A stretch of 59,619 nucleotides of DNA from Bradyrhizobium sp. Ai1a-2 (GTDB lineage Bacteria; Pseudomonadota; Alphaproteobacteria; Rhizobiales; Xanthobacteraceae), in the NCBI RefSeq assembly GCF_000426245.1, contig NZ_AUEZ01000056.1, forward strand, positions 1 to 59,619, read 5' to 3'. Each line of letters begins with the position of its first letter. Positions within the stretch are counted from its first letter, which is position 1. The position numbers and the translations under genes are program-made. Below are positions 35,691 to 45,143 of this stretch, in pieces. The notes below the pieces were generated by a model. The model saw only the letters and a list, made by a program, of their open reading frames with translations, searched no databases and was not told the DNA's origin.

Positions 35691-37193
35691 CTACTGCAGC
35701 TCCGGCGGCGGCGAGCGGTCGAAGACGTCGCCCTTCGGGCTCTCCAGGACATAGAGCGCGTAGGTCTCGATCACGAGCGGGCCGCGTTTGCGCTGCACCT
35801 CGGCGATCCTCTCCACGCGAGAGAACATCTCCTTCAGGAACGGCGGATCCTCGAGCCTGAATTCGTGGACGTAGAGCAATTTCCCGGCAAGCTCGGCCGC
35901 GCTCGGCTCCGATATGTTGACCCAGCGGTAGCGCTGGGTCTGTTGCGCGACGCAGGTGCCCTTCGGCAGATAGAAGGCAAGCCAGCCCGTGGTGCCATAG
36001 TCCGGCGCCAGCACGCAGGTCGCGCCGACACGCGCGCGCGCCGCTTCGATCTCCGCCGCGGTATCGCGCCAGCCGACGCCGACGCTGCGCACGGTGGCAT
36101 CGCGGCGATAGAGCGTGAGCACGCCGGTATTGGCCTGCACGATCAGCAGCGCGAACATCACGATCCCGGTCGGCACCGCCCAGCGCCGGCAGAAATCGGC
36201 AAGCCGCTGCCAGCGTCCCTCCCACGGCACCATCGTCGCCGCCACGGCGGCCGCGACCATGAACGGCGGATAGACCGGCGCAAACCAGTTGGCCTCGACG
36301 CGCGCATGCAGCGAGTGCCAGATAAAATAGGCCACGATGATCCAGAACATCAGATTGACGAGCAGGCGCGAGGCGAAGGCGCCGGTGCGGCGGAACGCCA
36401 GCGCATGCAGCCCCATCGCGCCGAGGATGAAGACGAGCGGCGTCGCGAACGCGATCTGGGTCGGGATCAGCTCACCGATGAAGGCAAGCCTGAAATCCTC
36501 GATGCGCGCCCGCCCCATCTGTTTGATGAAGGAGACCCAGTGGTGGTCGGCGTTCCAGAGGATGACTGGCGCGAACATCAACAGCGCGATCAGGCCGCCG
36601 AGATAGAGCCAGGGCGACAGGAACCAGCGCCGCAGCTTCGGCACCACGGCGAGCCAGATCAGGATCGCCGGCCCGAAGAACAGTGCGGTGTATTTTGACA
36701 GAAGCGCAGCACCCGCGGCAGCGCCGACAGCAAGCCACCATGCGCCCTGCCCGGTCTCGAGCACCTTCGCGAGCGCAAACAGCAGCAGGCTCGCCGAGAC
36801 CAGAAGCGGCGCATCCGGCGTCACGATCATGGTGCCGACCGCGGCCAGCAAGGTGGCATTGAGCAGGATCGTCGCGCTCGCTGCCACGCGCGGGCCGCCG
36901 AACAGGATTTCGGCCGCGCGATAAACCGCCCAGCTCATCGGCAACGCCAGCAGGATCGAGACCAGTCGAACGCCGAGTTCGGTATCGCCGGCAATCAGCG
37001 TGCCGGCGCGGATCACCAGCGCAACCATTGGTGGATGGTCGTAATAGCCGCCGGCCAGATGCTTCGACCACATCCAGTAATAGGCTTCGTCGAAGGTGAT
37101 CGGCGTAAAGGCGGCGGCGAGAAGCCGCAGCAGGACGAGCCCGACGACGGCCACGACGGTCGTGCGGACGAGACTCGCCTCGTTCGGATTCAT
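35691..37193 (-). CDS. GT39-family membrane glycosyltransferase (ArnT-like)
   Basis: 500 aa with about ten membrane helices. PITFDEAYYWMWSKHLAGGYYDHPP holds the Asp-Glu catalytic motif and the periplasmic loop of GT39/ArnT enzymes. The C-terminal 150 residues are soluble and periplasmic. It transfers a sugar from a polyprenyl phosphate to an envelope acceptor. It follows the GT2-GtrA gene after seven bases, so the pair probably makes and uses one lipid-linked sugar. The acceptor could be lipid A, a hopanoid or a protein. Confidence 0.88.
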   Translation of the reverse strand: MNPNEASLVRTTVVAVVGLVLLRLLAAAFTPITFDEAYYWMWSKHLAGGYYDHPPMVALVIRAGTLIAGDTELGVRLVSILLALPMSWAVYRAAEILFGGPRVAASATILLNATLLAAVGTMIVTPDAPLLVSASLLLFALAKVLETGQGAWWLAVGAAAGAALLSKYTALFFGPAILIWLAVVPKLRRWFLSPWLYLGGLIALLMFAPVILWNADHHWVSFIKQMGRARIEDFRLAFIGELIPTQIAFATPLVFILGAMGLHALAFRRTGAFASRLLVNLMFWIIVAYFIWHSLHARVEANWFAPVYPPFMVAAAVAATMVPWEGRWQRLADFCRRWAVPTGIVMFALLIVQANTGVLTLYRRDATVRSVGVGWRDTAAEIEAARARVGATCVLAPDYGTTGWLAFYLPKGTCVAQQTQRYRWVNISEPSAAELAGKLLYVHEFRLEDPPFLKEMFSRVERIAEVQRKRGPLVIETYALYVLESPKGDVFDRSPPPELQ

Positions 37194-37200
37194 GTCCCGA

Positions 37201-38334
37201 TCATCGCTTGCGCCAGACGAACAGCCCGGACATCGCGTAGTTCCAGACCACGCCCATCAGCGCGCCGGCCGCACCCGCAAGCCACCAGATCGGCTCCTGG
37301 TCATAGACCGAAAAGGCGACGCCGACATTGGCGAACAGGCCGACGCTGCAGACGAGGTAGAACAGCAACAGGCCGCGCAGGATCGCAAAGCCCTTCAGGC
37401 GCTGGTCGCGATAGGTCAGGAAATTGTTCAGGATGAAGTTGCTGGTCATCGCGACAATCGCGCCGGTCGCCTGCGCTTCCGGAAACGGCGCGCCGAAGAC
37501 TTCGAGGGCAACGAACAATGCGGCGAGATGCACGAGCAGGCCGAGCGAGCCGACCAGGCCGAACAGCACGAAGCGCAGCGAGATGACGTCATTCGTCAGC
37601 TTCGCGAGCACCAGGCCGAGGAAATCCAGCGCGACCATGGAATCGAGCTTGCTCTCGCCATGCTGCCGCGAGCCGAAGGTGTAGGGAATTTCCACCGCGC
37701 GCAGCTTGCCTTGCGCGGTGGCGACGACGTCGAGCAGGATCTTGAAGCCTTGCGTCGAGAGGTCCGGGGCCAGTTCCTCGAAGCGGTCGCGGCGGATCGC
37801 GAAGAAGCCGCTCATGGGATCGGCGATATCGACCCGCAGCAGGCGGCGCGCGATCTCGGTGGCGAAGGCGCTGGCGCCGGCGCGCTGCTTGTTGAAGCCC
37901 TCGGCCCGGTAACCCTCGATATAGCGGCTGCCGACCACGAGATCGGCCTGCCCGCTCCGCAAGAGCTCGACCATCTTCGGCAGTTGCGTCTCATCATGCT
38001 GCAGGTCGGCATCCATCACCGCGGCATAGGGGGCGCTGGAGGCGAGGATTCCCTCGATGCAGGCGCCCGAGAGCCCGCGCCGTCCGACCCGGCGGATGCA
38101 GCGCACGCGGGAATCCTGCCGCGCCAGGCTGCGCACCACCTCCCAGGTTCCATCAGGGGAATTGTCGTCGACGAAGACGACCTCCCAGGGGATGCCTGCG
38201 AGCGTCGTCTCCAGCCGCCGGTACAGGACGGTGACATTGTCACGCTCGTTGAAGCTGGGGACGACAACCGAAAGAAGTGGCAAACCAGCGGCCTGCGACG
38301 GGATTTCGGGGCCCGGTTTGATGGCGTCATTCAT
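37201..38334 (-). CDS. GT2-GtrA fusion: polyprenyl-phosphate sugar synthase with flippase-like domain
   Basis: 377 aa. The N-terminal 230 residues form a DPM1-like GT2 domain: LSVVVPSFNERDNV, VFVDDNSPDGTWE, AVMDADLQHDE (the metal DxD) and DPMSGFFAIRRD. The C-terminal 130 residues are GtrA, four helices, with SNFILNNFLTYRD and a basic end (FVWRKR). The first part loads a sugar onto undecaprenyl phosphate; the second is thought to help move it across the membrane. ATG 38334 (MNDAIKPG) or 38343 may be used. Operon with GT39. Confidence 0.9.
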   Translation of the reverse strand: MNDAIKPGPEIPSQAAGLPLLSVVVPSFNERDNVTVLYRRLETTLAGIPWEVVFVDDNSPDGTWEVVRSLARQDSRVRCIRRVGRRGLSGACIEGILASSAPYAAVMDADLQHDETQLPKMVELLRSGQADLVVGSRYIEGYRAEGFNKQRAGASAFATEIARRLLRVDIADPMSGFFAIRRDRFEELAPDLSTQGFKILLDVVATAQGKLRAVEIPYTFGSRQHGESKLDSMVALDFLGLVLAKLTNDVISLRFVLFGLVGSLGLLVHLAALFVALEVFGAPFPEAQATGAIVAMTSNFILNNFLTYRDQRLKGFAILRGLLLFYLVCSVGLFANVGVAFSVYDQEPIWWLAGAAGALMGVVWNYAMSGLFVWRKR

Positions 38335-38400
38335 GGCGGCCAAGCGTATATCCGCGCTACCGAGCCGCGGGAAGCCCTAAACGCCGGCTAGAATGGGGGA

Positions 38401-38570
38401 AACGGGCCCGAAGGGGCCCAAAAATGCCAACGACCACGAACAACAGGCGCGCGTACATCCGGCGCTGCCTTGCTATTGCGTGGTCGTCCCAGCACCAGAG
38501 CCCTTTCAGGCTGCGACGGCGCCGTTACCAACTAAATAGGAACACCTGTCCGCTTTTGCAAGGGGGCGAT
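38401..38570 (-). ncRNA. Possible structured RNA in the region before the GT2-GtrA gene
   Basis: Inverted repeats cluster here without a reading frame: ACGACCACG (38430-38438) pairs with CGTGGTCGT (38479-38487); GTCCCAGC pairs with GCTGCGAC (38486-38516, one mismatch); CCTTGC (38468) pairs with GCAAGG (38558). On the minus strand the block ends in GGGCCC-CTTC-GGGCCC followed by GTTT. It does not match a known RNA family I can recall. It could be a leader of the sugar-transfer operon or a separate small RNA. Confidence 0.25.
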
Positions 38571-38586
38571 GAGAGGCGCGCTGACG

Positions 38587-38784
38587 CTAGTTCGGGACTT
38601 CCCGAATCACCGGTCCCCTCGGGGTCGGCTCGGGCGCCGGTTGCGCTGCAGCCGCCGGCTGCTGCGTCGCGGCCGGTTTGGGTGGCTTACCCAACTGCCC
38701 GATCGGCCCGTAGACGACCGCAGCCCCTAACACGATGACCGCCACGATGGCGCCCAACAAGCCCCCGACCGATTGAGATGTCAT
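38587..38784 (-). CDS. Small one-helix membrane protein with Pro/Ala tail
   Basis: 65 aa. One transmembrane segment (about 7-28, GGLLGAIVAVIVLGAAVVYG) followed by a Pro/Ala/Gln-rich tail ending GPVIREVPN. Unknown function. GGCGGGG lies upstream of the ATG at 38784. Confidence 0.6.
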   Translation of the reverse strand: MTSQSVGGLLGAIVAVIVLGAAVVYGPIGQLGKPPKPAATQQPAAAAQPAPEPTPRGPVIREVPN

Positions 38785-38878
38785 ACCCGATTGTCCCCGC
38801 CACTGGAGCGCGATCCGCCGATCGCGTCATGACGGTTCCCTGATATCATGAAAGACGCTGGTCGAGGAATAGGCCCGC

Positions 38879-39238
38879 CTATTTCGCCGCCGCCTTGCGT
38901 CGCACGAAAGCGGTGACGACGTCCTTTTGCGCAAGCTCGATGGCGCGGTTGGCGGTGGCCAGATGCGCGCTCGCGTCCTCGTTCGGAAATTGCTCGGCAA
39001 GGAAGCCGATCAGCGAGGCCCGGAAATTCTGCCGCTCCGAAGGACACGCGCTCGCCATCAGGGAAGCGAACTCCTGGTCCGACATGGTTTTGTTGCTGTC
39101 GCGGGGATATTCGCGGGCGAGGCAATTCCAGTAGGCGTCGCGGCCGATCACGGCGAGCTTGTGCGCATCATCGCGATCGTCGTCGGCGATCGCGGCGGAG
39201 GATGTCAGAACGAGAAGGGCCGCGATCATCATGCGCAT
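38879..39238 (-). CDS. Small exported protein of unknown function
   Basis: 119 aa with a short signal peptide (MRMMIAALLVLTSSAAIADD). The mature part has two Cys (YWNCLAREYP and MASACPSER) and is helical. A strong ribosome site AAGGAG lies eight bases before the ATG. I do not recognise the family. Confidence 0.75.
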   Translation of the reverse strand: MRMMIAALLVLTSSAAIADDDRDDAHKLAVIGRDAYWNCLAREYPRDSNKTMSDQEFASLMASACPSERQNFRASLIGFLAEQFPNEDASAHLATANRAIELAQKDVVTAFVRRKAAAK

Positions 39239-39375
39239 TGTTGTTCTCCTTTTTGGGTGATCCTAGCGCGGATAGCCTGGACCGATAAGCGTGGACAGCT
39301 TGCCGCCGGCCAACTGGCCAATCACGATTTATTTGACTAGTCTTGGGTGGTCCCCCCTCGCGATGAGTTCTTCTC

Positions 39376-40191
39376 GTGGCCAAAGCTCCAAAGAAAACTG
39401 CAGGCAGCATCTATATCGGCATCGGCGGCTGGACCTTCGAGCCGTGGCGCGGCGTGTTCTATCCGGAAAAGCTCGCGCAATCGAAGGAGCTGTCCTATGC
39501 CGCCTCGAAGCTGACCTCGATCGAGATCAACGGCACCTATTACGGCTCGCAGAAGCCGGAGAGTTTCCGCAAATGGGCGAGCGAAGTCCCGGACGGATTC
39601 GTCTTCTCCGTGAAGGGCCCGCGCTTTGCGACCAACCGCCGCGTGCTGGCGGAAGCCGGCGATTCCATCAAGCGGTTCTATGATTCCGGCGTGCTGGAAC
39701 TTGGCGACCGGCTCGGGCCGGTGCTCTGGCAGTTCGCGCCGACGAAGAAATTCGACGGAGCCGATTTCGGCAAGTTCCTCGAATTGCTGCCGCGCAAGCT
39801 CGACGGCCATGCGTTGCGCCATGTGGTCGAGGTGCGGCACGACAGTTTCTGCGTCCCCGAATTTGTCGCGCTGATCCGCGAGTTCGAGACACCGGTCGTG
39901 TTCGCCGAGCACGGCAAATATCCTGCGATTGCCGACGTCGCCAGCGATTTCGTCTACGCCCGGCTGCAGAAAGGCAATGACGAGATCAAGACCTGCTATC
40001 CGCCGAAGCAGCTTGACGCCTGGGCCAAGCGCTTCGAGGAATGGGCCACGGGCGGCGATCCGGATGACCTGCCGCATGTCGAGAAGACAAAACCGAAGAA
40101 GGCGCCGCGCGACGTGTTCGCCTATGTGATCCACGAAGGCAAGGTGCGCGCCCCGGCCGGCGCGATGGAGTTGATCGAGCGCGTGAAGTGA
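39376..40191 (+). CDS. DUF72 family protein
   Basis: 271 aa with a TIM-barrel-like DUF72 domain: IYIGIGGWTFEPWRGVFYPEKL, TSIEINGTYYGSQKPESFRKW, FSVKGPRFATNRR and HVVEVRHDSFC. It starts with GTG at 39376; no ATG fits the family start. A DUF488 gene follows after 12 bases, a pairing seen in other rhizobia. Function is not established. Confidence 0.85.
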   Translation: MAKAPKKTAGSIYIGIGGWTFEPWRGVFYPEKLAQSKELSYAASKLTSIEINGTYYGSQKPESFRKWASEVPDGFVFSVKGPRFATNRRVLAEAGDSIKRFYDSGVLELGDRLGPVLWQFAPTKKFDGADFGKFLELLPRKLDGHALRHVVEVRHDSFCVPEFVALIREFETPVVFAEHGKYPAIADVASDFVYARLQKGNDEIKTCYPPKQLDAWAKRFEEWATGGDPDDLPHVEKTKPKKAPRDVFAYVIHEGKVRAPAGAMELIERVK

Positions 40192-40203
40192 TTGGGACAC
40201 CGG

Positions 40204-40665
40204 ATGGCCAGAGCCAGGAAGCTGTTCACGATCGGCTACGAGCAGACACCGCCCAAGGCGGTGCTCGATGAGCTCGAGCAGGCGGGCGTGAAGCTTCTGG
40301 TCGATGTCCGGGCAGTGACATCATCCCGCCGGCCAGGCTTTTCCAAGAATCAGCTTGCGGCAGGGCTCGACGAGCGCGGCATCGCCTATGTCCACCTCGC
40401 GGCGCTCGGCACCCCGAAAGAAGGACGGCTTGCGGCGCGCGGCGGCCAATATGATCTGCTGCGCAACATCTACACAAAGCACCTGAAAACGTCGCAGGCG
40501 AAAGAACAGCTCGACGAATTGTCCTCACTGGTGAAGAAGGCAGGACCGGTCTGCCTGATGTGCTATGAGCGCGACCACACGCATTGCCACCGCCAGATGA
40601 TCGCCGAGATCATCGAGGCGCGCGACGGCGTGAAGGTGGAGAATCTGGCGGCGCCGCAGGTGTAG
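40204..40665 (+). CDS. DUF488 family protein
   Basis: 153 aa. KLFTIGYEQTPPKAVLDELE and LVDVRAVTSSRRPGFSK begin the domain. VCLMCYERDHTHCHRQMIAE holds the conserved Cys/His cluster at the end. It is likely a nucleic-acid or metal-binding protein, not proven. Start at ATG 40204 (MARARKLF); the frame could begin four codons earlier. Confidence 0.85.
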   Translation: MARARKLFTIGYEQTPPKAVLDELEQAGVKLLVDVRAVTSSRRPGFSKNQLAAGLDERGIAYVHLAALGTPKEGRLAARGGQYDLLRNIYTKHLKTSQAKEQLDELSSLVKKAGPVCLMCYERDHTHCHRQMIAEIIEARDGVKVENLAAPQV

Positions 40666-40669
40666 GGCC

Positions 40670-40758
40670 GTAGCCCGGGTGGAGCGGAACGCGCAACCCG
40701 GGAATCTGCATCCGCGGCGCGAGCGGCCCCGGGTTGCGCTTTGCTCCACCCGGGCTAC
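40670..40758. repeat. Palindromic intergenic repeat, family B
   Basis: GTAGCCCGGGTGGAGC at the left and GCTCCACCCGGGCTAC at the right. The TAG stop of the PhzF gene (40755-40757 on the minus strand) is the first codon of this repeat, so the element abuts the reading frame exactly. Confidence 0.85.
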
Positions 40759-41672
40759 AAGATCTCCCCCTTAAGCGCCAACGTCCCCTCCATCATCTTC
40801 ACGCAACCGCCGCCGACGTGGACCGACGCGACTGCTCCACCCTGCTTGCGGACGCGGGTAAGCAGGAGGCTCGGCCGGCCCATGTCGACGCCCTGGCCGA
40901 TGCGCAGCCTCAACTCGCCATCGCGCGTCGCGTCGAGATCGGCGAGGAATGCGGCAGCGGCCGCAGTCGCGCTGCCGGTGGCGGGGTCTTCGGAGACGCC
41001 GCTTGCGCCGGGATGGAACATGCGCGCCTGCAGGTCGAGCGGCTGCTCGGCTGCCGGCACGTCGCGCGTGTAGAAATAGACCGCATCCGAACCGTCGCAC
41101 GGAAACGTCCGCGCGAAGGCGGCGGCATCGGGCCGTGCCCGCTTCAGCGCCTCGCGCGAAGCGAGTTCGACCATCAGGAACGGCAGCCCGACCGAGGTGA
41201 TCTGCGGCGGATGGCGGTCCACCTTCAGGTCACTCGCCGACAGCGACAGGCAGGCCGCTGCCTGTTCGGAATCGACGAGCGACAGCCGCCTCAGCGGCTG
41301 CGGCGCGGTGAGCTCGGCGCCCGTGACGCTGCCCTGCTCGGTCAGGATCTCGACCGGCACCAGCCCTGCCTTCTCCTCGAATCGCAGCCGCGCCGGCGGC
41401 TTGGCCGCAAGCGTCGCCAGCACGAAGGCGGTGCCGACATTGGGATGGCCGGCGAAGGGGATTTCCGAGCGCACCGTGAAGATGCGCACCTGCGCGTCGT
41501 TCGCCCTGTCCTGCGGCGGCAGCACGAAGGTCGTCTCGGAATAGTTGAACTCGGTCGCGATCGCCTGCATCTGCGCGGTCGAGAGCCCGCCGGCATCGAG
41601 CACCACGGCGAGCGGATTGCCGCCGAAGGCGCGATCGGTGAAGACATCGACGGTGACATAGCGACGCTGCAT
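40755..41672 (-). CDS. PhzF-family isomerase/epimerase
   Basis: 305 aa. It starts MQRRYVTVDVFTDRAFGGNPLAVV with the first half of the two-fold PhzF fold. FNYSETTFV holds the catalytic Glu. GHPNVGTAFVL and GVSEDPATGSATAAAAAFL are the two phosphate-site style signatures. Substrates vary in this family; no phenazine genes are near. TAGGAGG lies before the ATG, overlapping the stop of the cyclase gene ten bases upstream, so the two are coupled. The repeat supplies its stop codon. Confidence 0.9.
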   Translation of the reverse strand: MQRRYVTVDVFTDRAFGGNPLAVVLDAGGLSTAQMQAIATEFNYSETTFVLPPQDRANDAQVRIFTVRSEIPFAGHPNVGTAFVLATLAAKPPARLRFEEKAGLVPVEILTEQGSVTGAELTAPQPLRRLSLVDSEQAAACLSLSASDLKVDRHPPQITSVGLPFLMVELASREALKRARPDAAAFARTFPCDGSDAVYFYTRDVPAAEQPLDLQARMFHPGASGVSEDPATGSATAAAAAFLADLDATRDGELRLRIGQGVDMGRPSLLLTRVRKQGGAVASVHVGGGCVKMMEGTLALKGEIL

Positions 41673-41681
41673 AGATTCCTC

Positions 41682-42983
41682 CTATCCCAATTGCCACACC
41701 GAAACCGGCTTCTCATAGCCCCGGATCGGCACCTCACCGCGCAGCACAGCATCGTGTGCTGCCTCGCCGAGCGCCTCGCGCACCTCCGACGAGATCAGGA
41801 ACTGCGAGTTCAGCTCCTTGTTGAGCGCCTCCAGCCGCGCGGCGAAATTCACGGTGTCGCCGATCACGGTGTATTCCTTGCGTCTGGGCGAGCCGATATT
41901 GCCGGCGACGACCTCGCCGATATGGATGGCGATGCCGATGCGCAGCGGCCAGCTCGTGGTCTCGTTGAATCGCTCGTTGGCGGCGAGCATCTCGCGCGCC
42001 GCCGCCACTGCCTGATGCGCGGCGTCCTCGGATTGAAGCGGCGCGCCGAACAGCGCGAGGAAACCGTCGCCCAAGAACTTGTTCACGATGCCGCCGTGGC
42101 GGTCGAGGATATCGACCAGCACGGCAAAGGCGCGGTCGAGCCGGTCGACCACCTCCTGCGGCGAGCGGGTCCGCGCGCCCGCGGTGAAGCTGCGGAAGTC
42201 GACGAACATCACGGCGACGCGACGGATGTCGCTGCCGGTCGAGGCGCCCTCCGCCATCAAGCGTTCGACGACCTGGGGTGAGACGTGCTGGCCGAACAGG
42301 TCGGTGATGCGGTCGCGCGCGGTGGCCGCCGCGATGCTGGCCGCAAACTGCCGCCGCAACTGGACGCCGACCGCGCCCGCGAGCATGCCGCAGATCAGCA
42401 CGATGAAGCTGCGCGTCGCATGATAATAGAGGTTCGGCTCCGGATCGGGATGAAAGAACATCGCCAGATAGAACAGCTGCGCCGCGGCAACGAAGCCGGT
42501 GAAAGTCGAGAGCCAGAAATCCAGCCGCAGTGTCGAGAGGATGATGAAGATGAAATAGAGGAACGGCGCCGCGAATCCGAGCGCGGCGACCGATCCCATG
42601 CTGTCGATATGGAGCGCCAGCGCGACTGTCGGCAGCGAGGTCTCGATCAGCGCGCCGATGTAGCGCCGCACCACGGGCAGGTCGCGACCTTGCCGCATAT
42701 GGCGGGTGATCGCGCCATGCACCCACAATTCGAACAGGATGAACGGTATGATAATGTAAAAGATATATGCGAACTTGAGATTGCCGTGCCAGATGCGGCT
42801 TACAGCCTCGGGCGCAAACAAGTCGACACACAAACCGATGACGCCGAGCAGCACCGCCGTCCCGATCAGCGCCTTGATCCGGAGCAGTTCAGTCGTCATC
42901 ACCTCGTGCATCAGGGCGTGATGGAAATCGGCGGATACCGCCGAAACCTGCCCGTCTTTCTTCGTGCCCCAGAATCCGGCCAT
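41682..42983 (-). CDS. Membrane-bound class III adenylate/guanylate cyclase
   Basis: 433 aa. The N-terminal 220 residues have about six membrane helices (GTAVLLGVIGLCVDLF, FAYIFYIIIPFILFELW and others). The catalytic domain follows: VAVMFVDFRSFTAG with the first metal Asp, NKFLGDGFLALFG with the second metal Asp and the base-recognising Lys, and EYTVIGDTVNFAARLEALNK. These residues fit a working cyclase of adenylate type. DLFGQHVSPQVVERL is the linker. The signal it senses is unknown. Confidence 0.92.
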   Translation of the reverse strand: MAGFWGTKKDGQVSAVSADFHHALMHEVMTTELLRIKALIGTAVLLGVIGLCVDLFAPEAVSRIWHGNLKFAYIFYIIIPFILFELWVHGAITRHMRQGRDLPVVRRYIGALIETSLPTVALALHIDSMGSVAALGFAAPFLYFIFIILSTLRLDFWLSTFTGFVAAAQLFYLAMFFHPDPEPNLYYHATRSFIVLICGMLAGAVGVQLRRQFAASIAAATARDRITDLFGQHVSPQVVERLMAEGASTGSDIRRVAVMFVDFRSFTAGARTRSPQEVVDRLDRAFAVLVDILDRHGGIVNKFLGDGFLALFGAPLQSEDAAHQAVAAAREMLAANERFNETTSWPLRIGIAIHIGEVVAGNIGSPRRKEYTVIGDTVNFAARLEALNKELNSQFLISSEVREALGEAAHDAVLRGEVPIRGYEKPVSVWQLG

Positions 42984-43019
42984 GCTCTTGCCCCGTCATG
43001 ACGTCGGGCAACTATAGCC

Positions 43020-44186
43020 TCAATCGAGCGTGCGACGGAAGCGTGTCACGGCGATCGTCATCGCCACCAGCATCAGTACAATGAGTGCAATCGTGTCGTA
43101 TTGCAGGTTGGCGAGGCCGGCGCCCTTCAGCATGATGGCGCGGACGATGCGGACATAGTGCGTCAGCGGCAGGCCCTCGCCGAGATATTGCGCCCAAAGC
43201 AGCATGCCCGCGAATGGAAACATGAAGCCGGAGAGCAGGATGCTCGGCAGGAAGAACATCATCGAGAGCTGCATCGCCTGCAGCTGGTTCTGCACGATGG
43301 TCGAGAACGTGTAGCCGATCGACAGGTTGGTGGTGATGAACAGCGTGGTCAGCGCCGCCAGCAACAACACGCTGCCGAGGATCGGCACCCCGAACAGCAG
43401 CACGCCGATGCCGACGATCAGCGACGCCTGGACGAAACCGACGATGACATAAGGGATGATCTTGCCGAACATCACTTCCACCGGCTTGATCGGCATCGAC
43501 AACAGGCTCTCCATGGTGCCGCGCTCGATTTCGCGCGTCACCGACAGCGCCGTGAAGATCAGCATCGTCATGGTCAGGATGGTGCCGACCAGCCCCGGCA
43601 CGATGTTCAGCCGCGACTCGGCGGCCGGATTGTAGCGGGCATGCGTCCTGATCTCGAACGGCATGTCGGGAGGATCGCCGACGTGCAGATCGTGCTCCAG
43701 CGCGGTCTGCACCAGTGCGCCGAGCGCGCCGAGCGCCGCGCTCGAAGCGATCGGATCGGTCGCATCGGCAGCAACCAGCAGCGCCGGCTTGTCGCCACGG
43801 CGCACCGCGCGCTCGAAGCCGCGCGGGATCTCGACGCCGAACAGCACCTTGCCGGATTTCAGGAGGTTGTCGAACTCGGCGACATCGTGTACTTCGCGGG
43901 TGAAGCGGAAATAGGCGGTGTTCTCCATCGCCTTCAGGATCGAGCGCCCGAGATCGCTGTCCTCCTGGATCAGCACCGCCGTCGGCAGATGGCGCGGCGT
44001 GGTGTTGATAGCGTAGCCGAACAGCAAAAGCTGCATCACCGGGATCATCACGATCATGGCGAAAGAGACGCGATCGCGGCGAAGCTGGATGAACTCCTTC
44101 ACCAGCATCGCATAGCTGCGCCGCCAGAAGCCGAAGGCCGGCTCCCTGGTCTCGACAGCAGGATGGATAGCCTCGATCGCGCTCAT
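43020..44186 (-). CDS. ABC-2 type transporter permease
   Basis: 388 aa, YbhS/YbhR-like. One N-terminal helix (about 36-54), a large periplasmic part, then five C-terminal helices. ETREIERGTMESLLSMPIKPVEVMFGK-type wording (VTREIERGTMESLLSMPIKP) is typical of drug or lipid exporters. Twelve bases follow the ATPase stop. Only one permease is present in the operon; related ybh-type sets have two, so it may work as a homodimer. Confidence 0.9.
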   Translation of the reverse strand: MSAIEAIHPAVETREPAFGFWRRSYAMLVKEFIQLRRDRVSFAMIVMIPVMQLLLFGYAINTTPRHLPTAVLIQEDSDLGRSILKAMENTAYFRFTREVHDVAEFDNLLKSGKVLFGVEIPRGFERAVRRGDKPALLVAADATDPIASSAALGALGALVQTALEHDLHVGDPPDMPFEIRTHARYNPAAESRLNIVPGLVGTILTMTMLIFTALSVTREIERGTMESLLSMPIKPVEVMFGKIIPYVIVGFVQASLIVGIGVLLFGVPILGSVLLLAALTTLFITTNLSIGYTFSTIVQNQLQAMQLSMMFFLPSILLSGFMFPFAGMLLWAQYLGEGLPLTHYVRIVRAIMLKGAGLANLQYDTIALIVLMLVAMTIAVTRFRRTLD

Positions 44187-44198
44187 TGGAAATCATCC

Positions 44199-45143
44199 TT
44201 ATTGGAAATTGTCCCTGGCGCGCCCCATGAGATCGATGAAGACGTCTTCGAGCGAGGGCTCGCTGTCCTGCCATTGCCAGCGCGGATCGTTGCGATAGGA
44301 CGCGACGGTCGCGTCCAGCGCCGCCTTGTCGCGGCCGGACACATGCAGGCTGGTGCCGAACGGCGCCACCATGTCGATACCGCCCTTGCCGGTGAGCTCG
44401 GCGGTGAGGACGTTGAGATCGTCGCCGGTCACCGTATAGGTCGAGAGCGCCGAGCCCGCGATCACCTCTTCCACCGTCCCATGCGCCAGGAGATGGCCAT
44501 AAGCGATGTAAGCGATCTCATGGCAGCGCTCGGCCTCGTCCATGTAATGAGTTGAGACCAGCACGGTCAGGCCGTCGGCGGCGAGCGCGTGGATCTCGTT
44601 CCAGAAATCGCGCCGCGCCTTGGGGTCGACGCCGGCTGTCGGCTCGTCGAGCAGCAGAAGTTTCGGATTCGGCAATGTGCAGGCGCCGAGCGCAAGCCGC
44701 TGCTTCCAGCCGCCGGAGAGATTGCCGGCAAGCTGCTCCTCCCGGCCCTTCAGCCCGATCCGTTCTATCATCTCGCGCGCCGCACCACGTGCGTCAGGCA
44801 GGCCGTAGAGCCGCGCGACGAATTCCAGGTTCTCGCGCACTGAAAGGTCCTGGTACAGGCTGAAGCGCTGGGTCATGTAGCCGACCAAGCGCTTGATGCG
44901 GTCGGCATCGCGGCGAATATCGTAGCCGAGGCAGGTGCCGTCGCCGCTGTCGGGCGTGAGCAGGCCGCAGAGCATGCGGATGGTCGTGGTCTTGCCGCTG
45001 CCGTTCGGCCCCAGGAAGCCGTAGATCGTGCCGCGCCTGACCTGCATCGACAGATCATGCACGACCTCGCGGCCGCCGAAGGATTTGGAGAGGCCATGGA
45101 CATCGATGGCGATGTCGGGCGTATGGTTGGCGACCACGCTCAT
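44199..45143 (-). CDS. ABC transporter ATP-binding protein
   Basis: 314 aa. Walker A GPNGSGKTT (about 44-52), signature LSGGWKQR, Walker B LLLLDEPTAGVDP, and a His switch in VLVSTHYMDEAE. The 70-residue C-terminal extension is typical of DrrA/CcmA-type exporters. Its ATG overlaps the stop of the HlyD gene (ATGA). Confidence 0.93.
   Translation of the reverse strand: MSVVANHTPDIAIDVHGLSKSFGGREVVHDLSMQVRRGTIYGFLGPNGSGKTTTIRMLCGLLTPDSGDGTCLGYDIRRDADRIKRLVGYMTQRFSLYQDLSVRENLEFVARLYGLPDARGAAREMIERIGLKGREEQLAGNLSGGWKQRLALGACTLPNPKLLLLDEPTAGVDPKARRDFWNEIHALAADGLTVLVSTHYMDEAERCHEIAYIAYGHLLAHGTVEEVIAGSALSTYTVTGDDLNVLTAELTGKGGIDMVAPFGTSLHVSGRDKAALDATVASYRNDPRWQWQDSEPSLEDVFIDLMGRARDNFQ

Noticed and set aside
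38401..38425. Rho-independent terminator from the GGGCCC hairpin and A-run on the plus strand
   Set aside because: On the plus strand the run after the hairpin is A, and on the minus strand the T-run comes before it, so neither orientation gives a canonical terminator.
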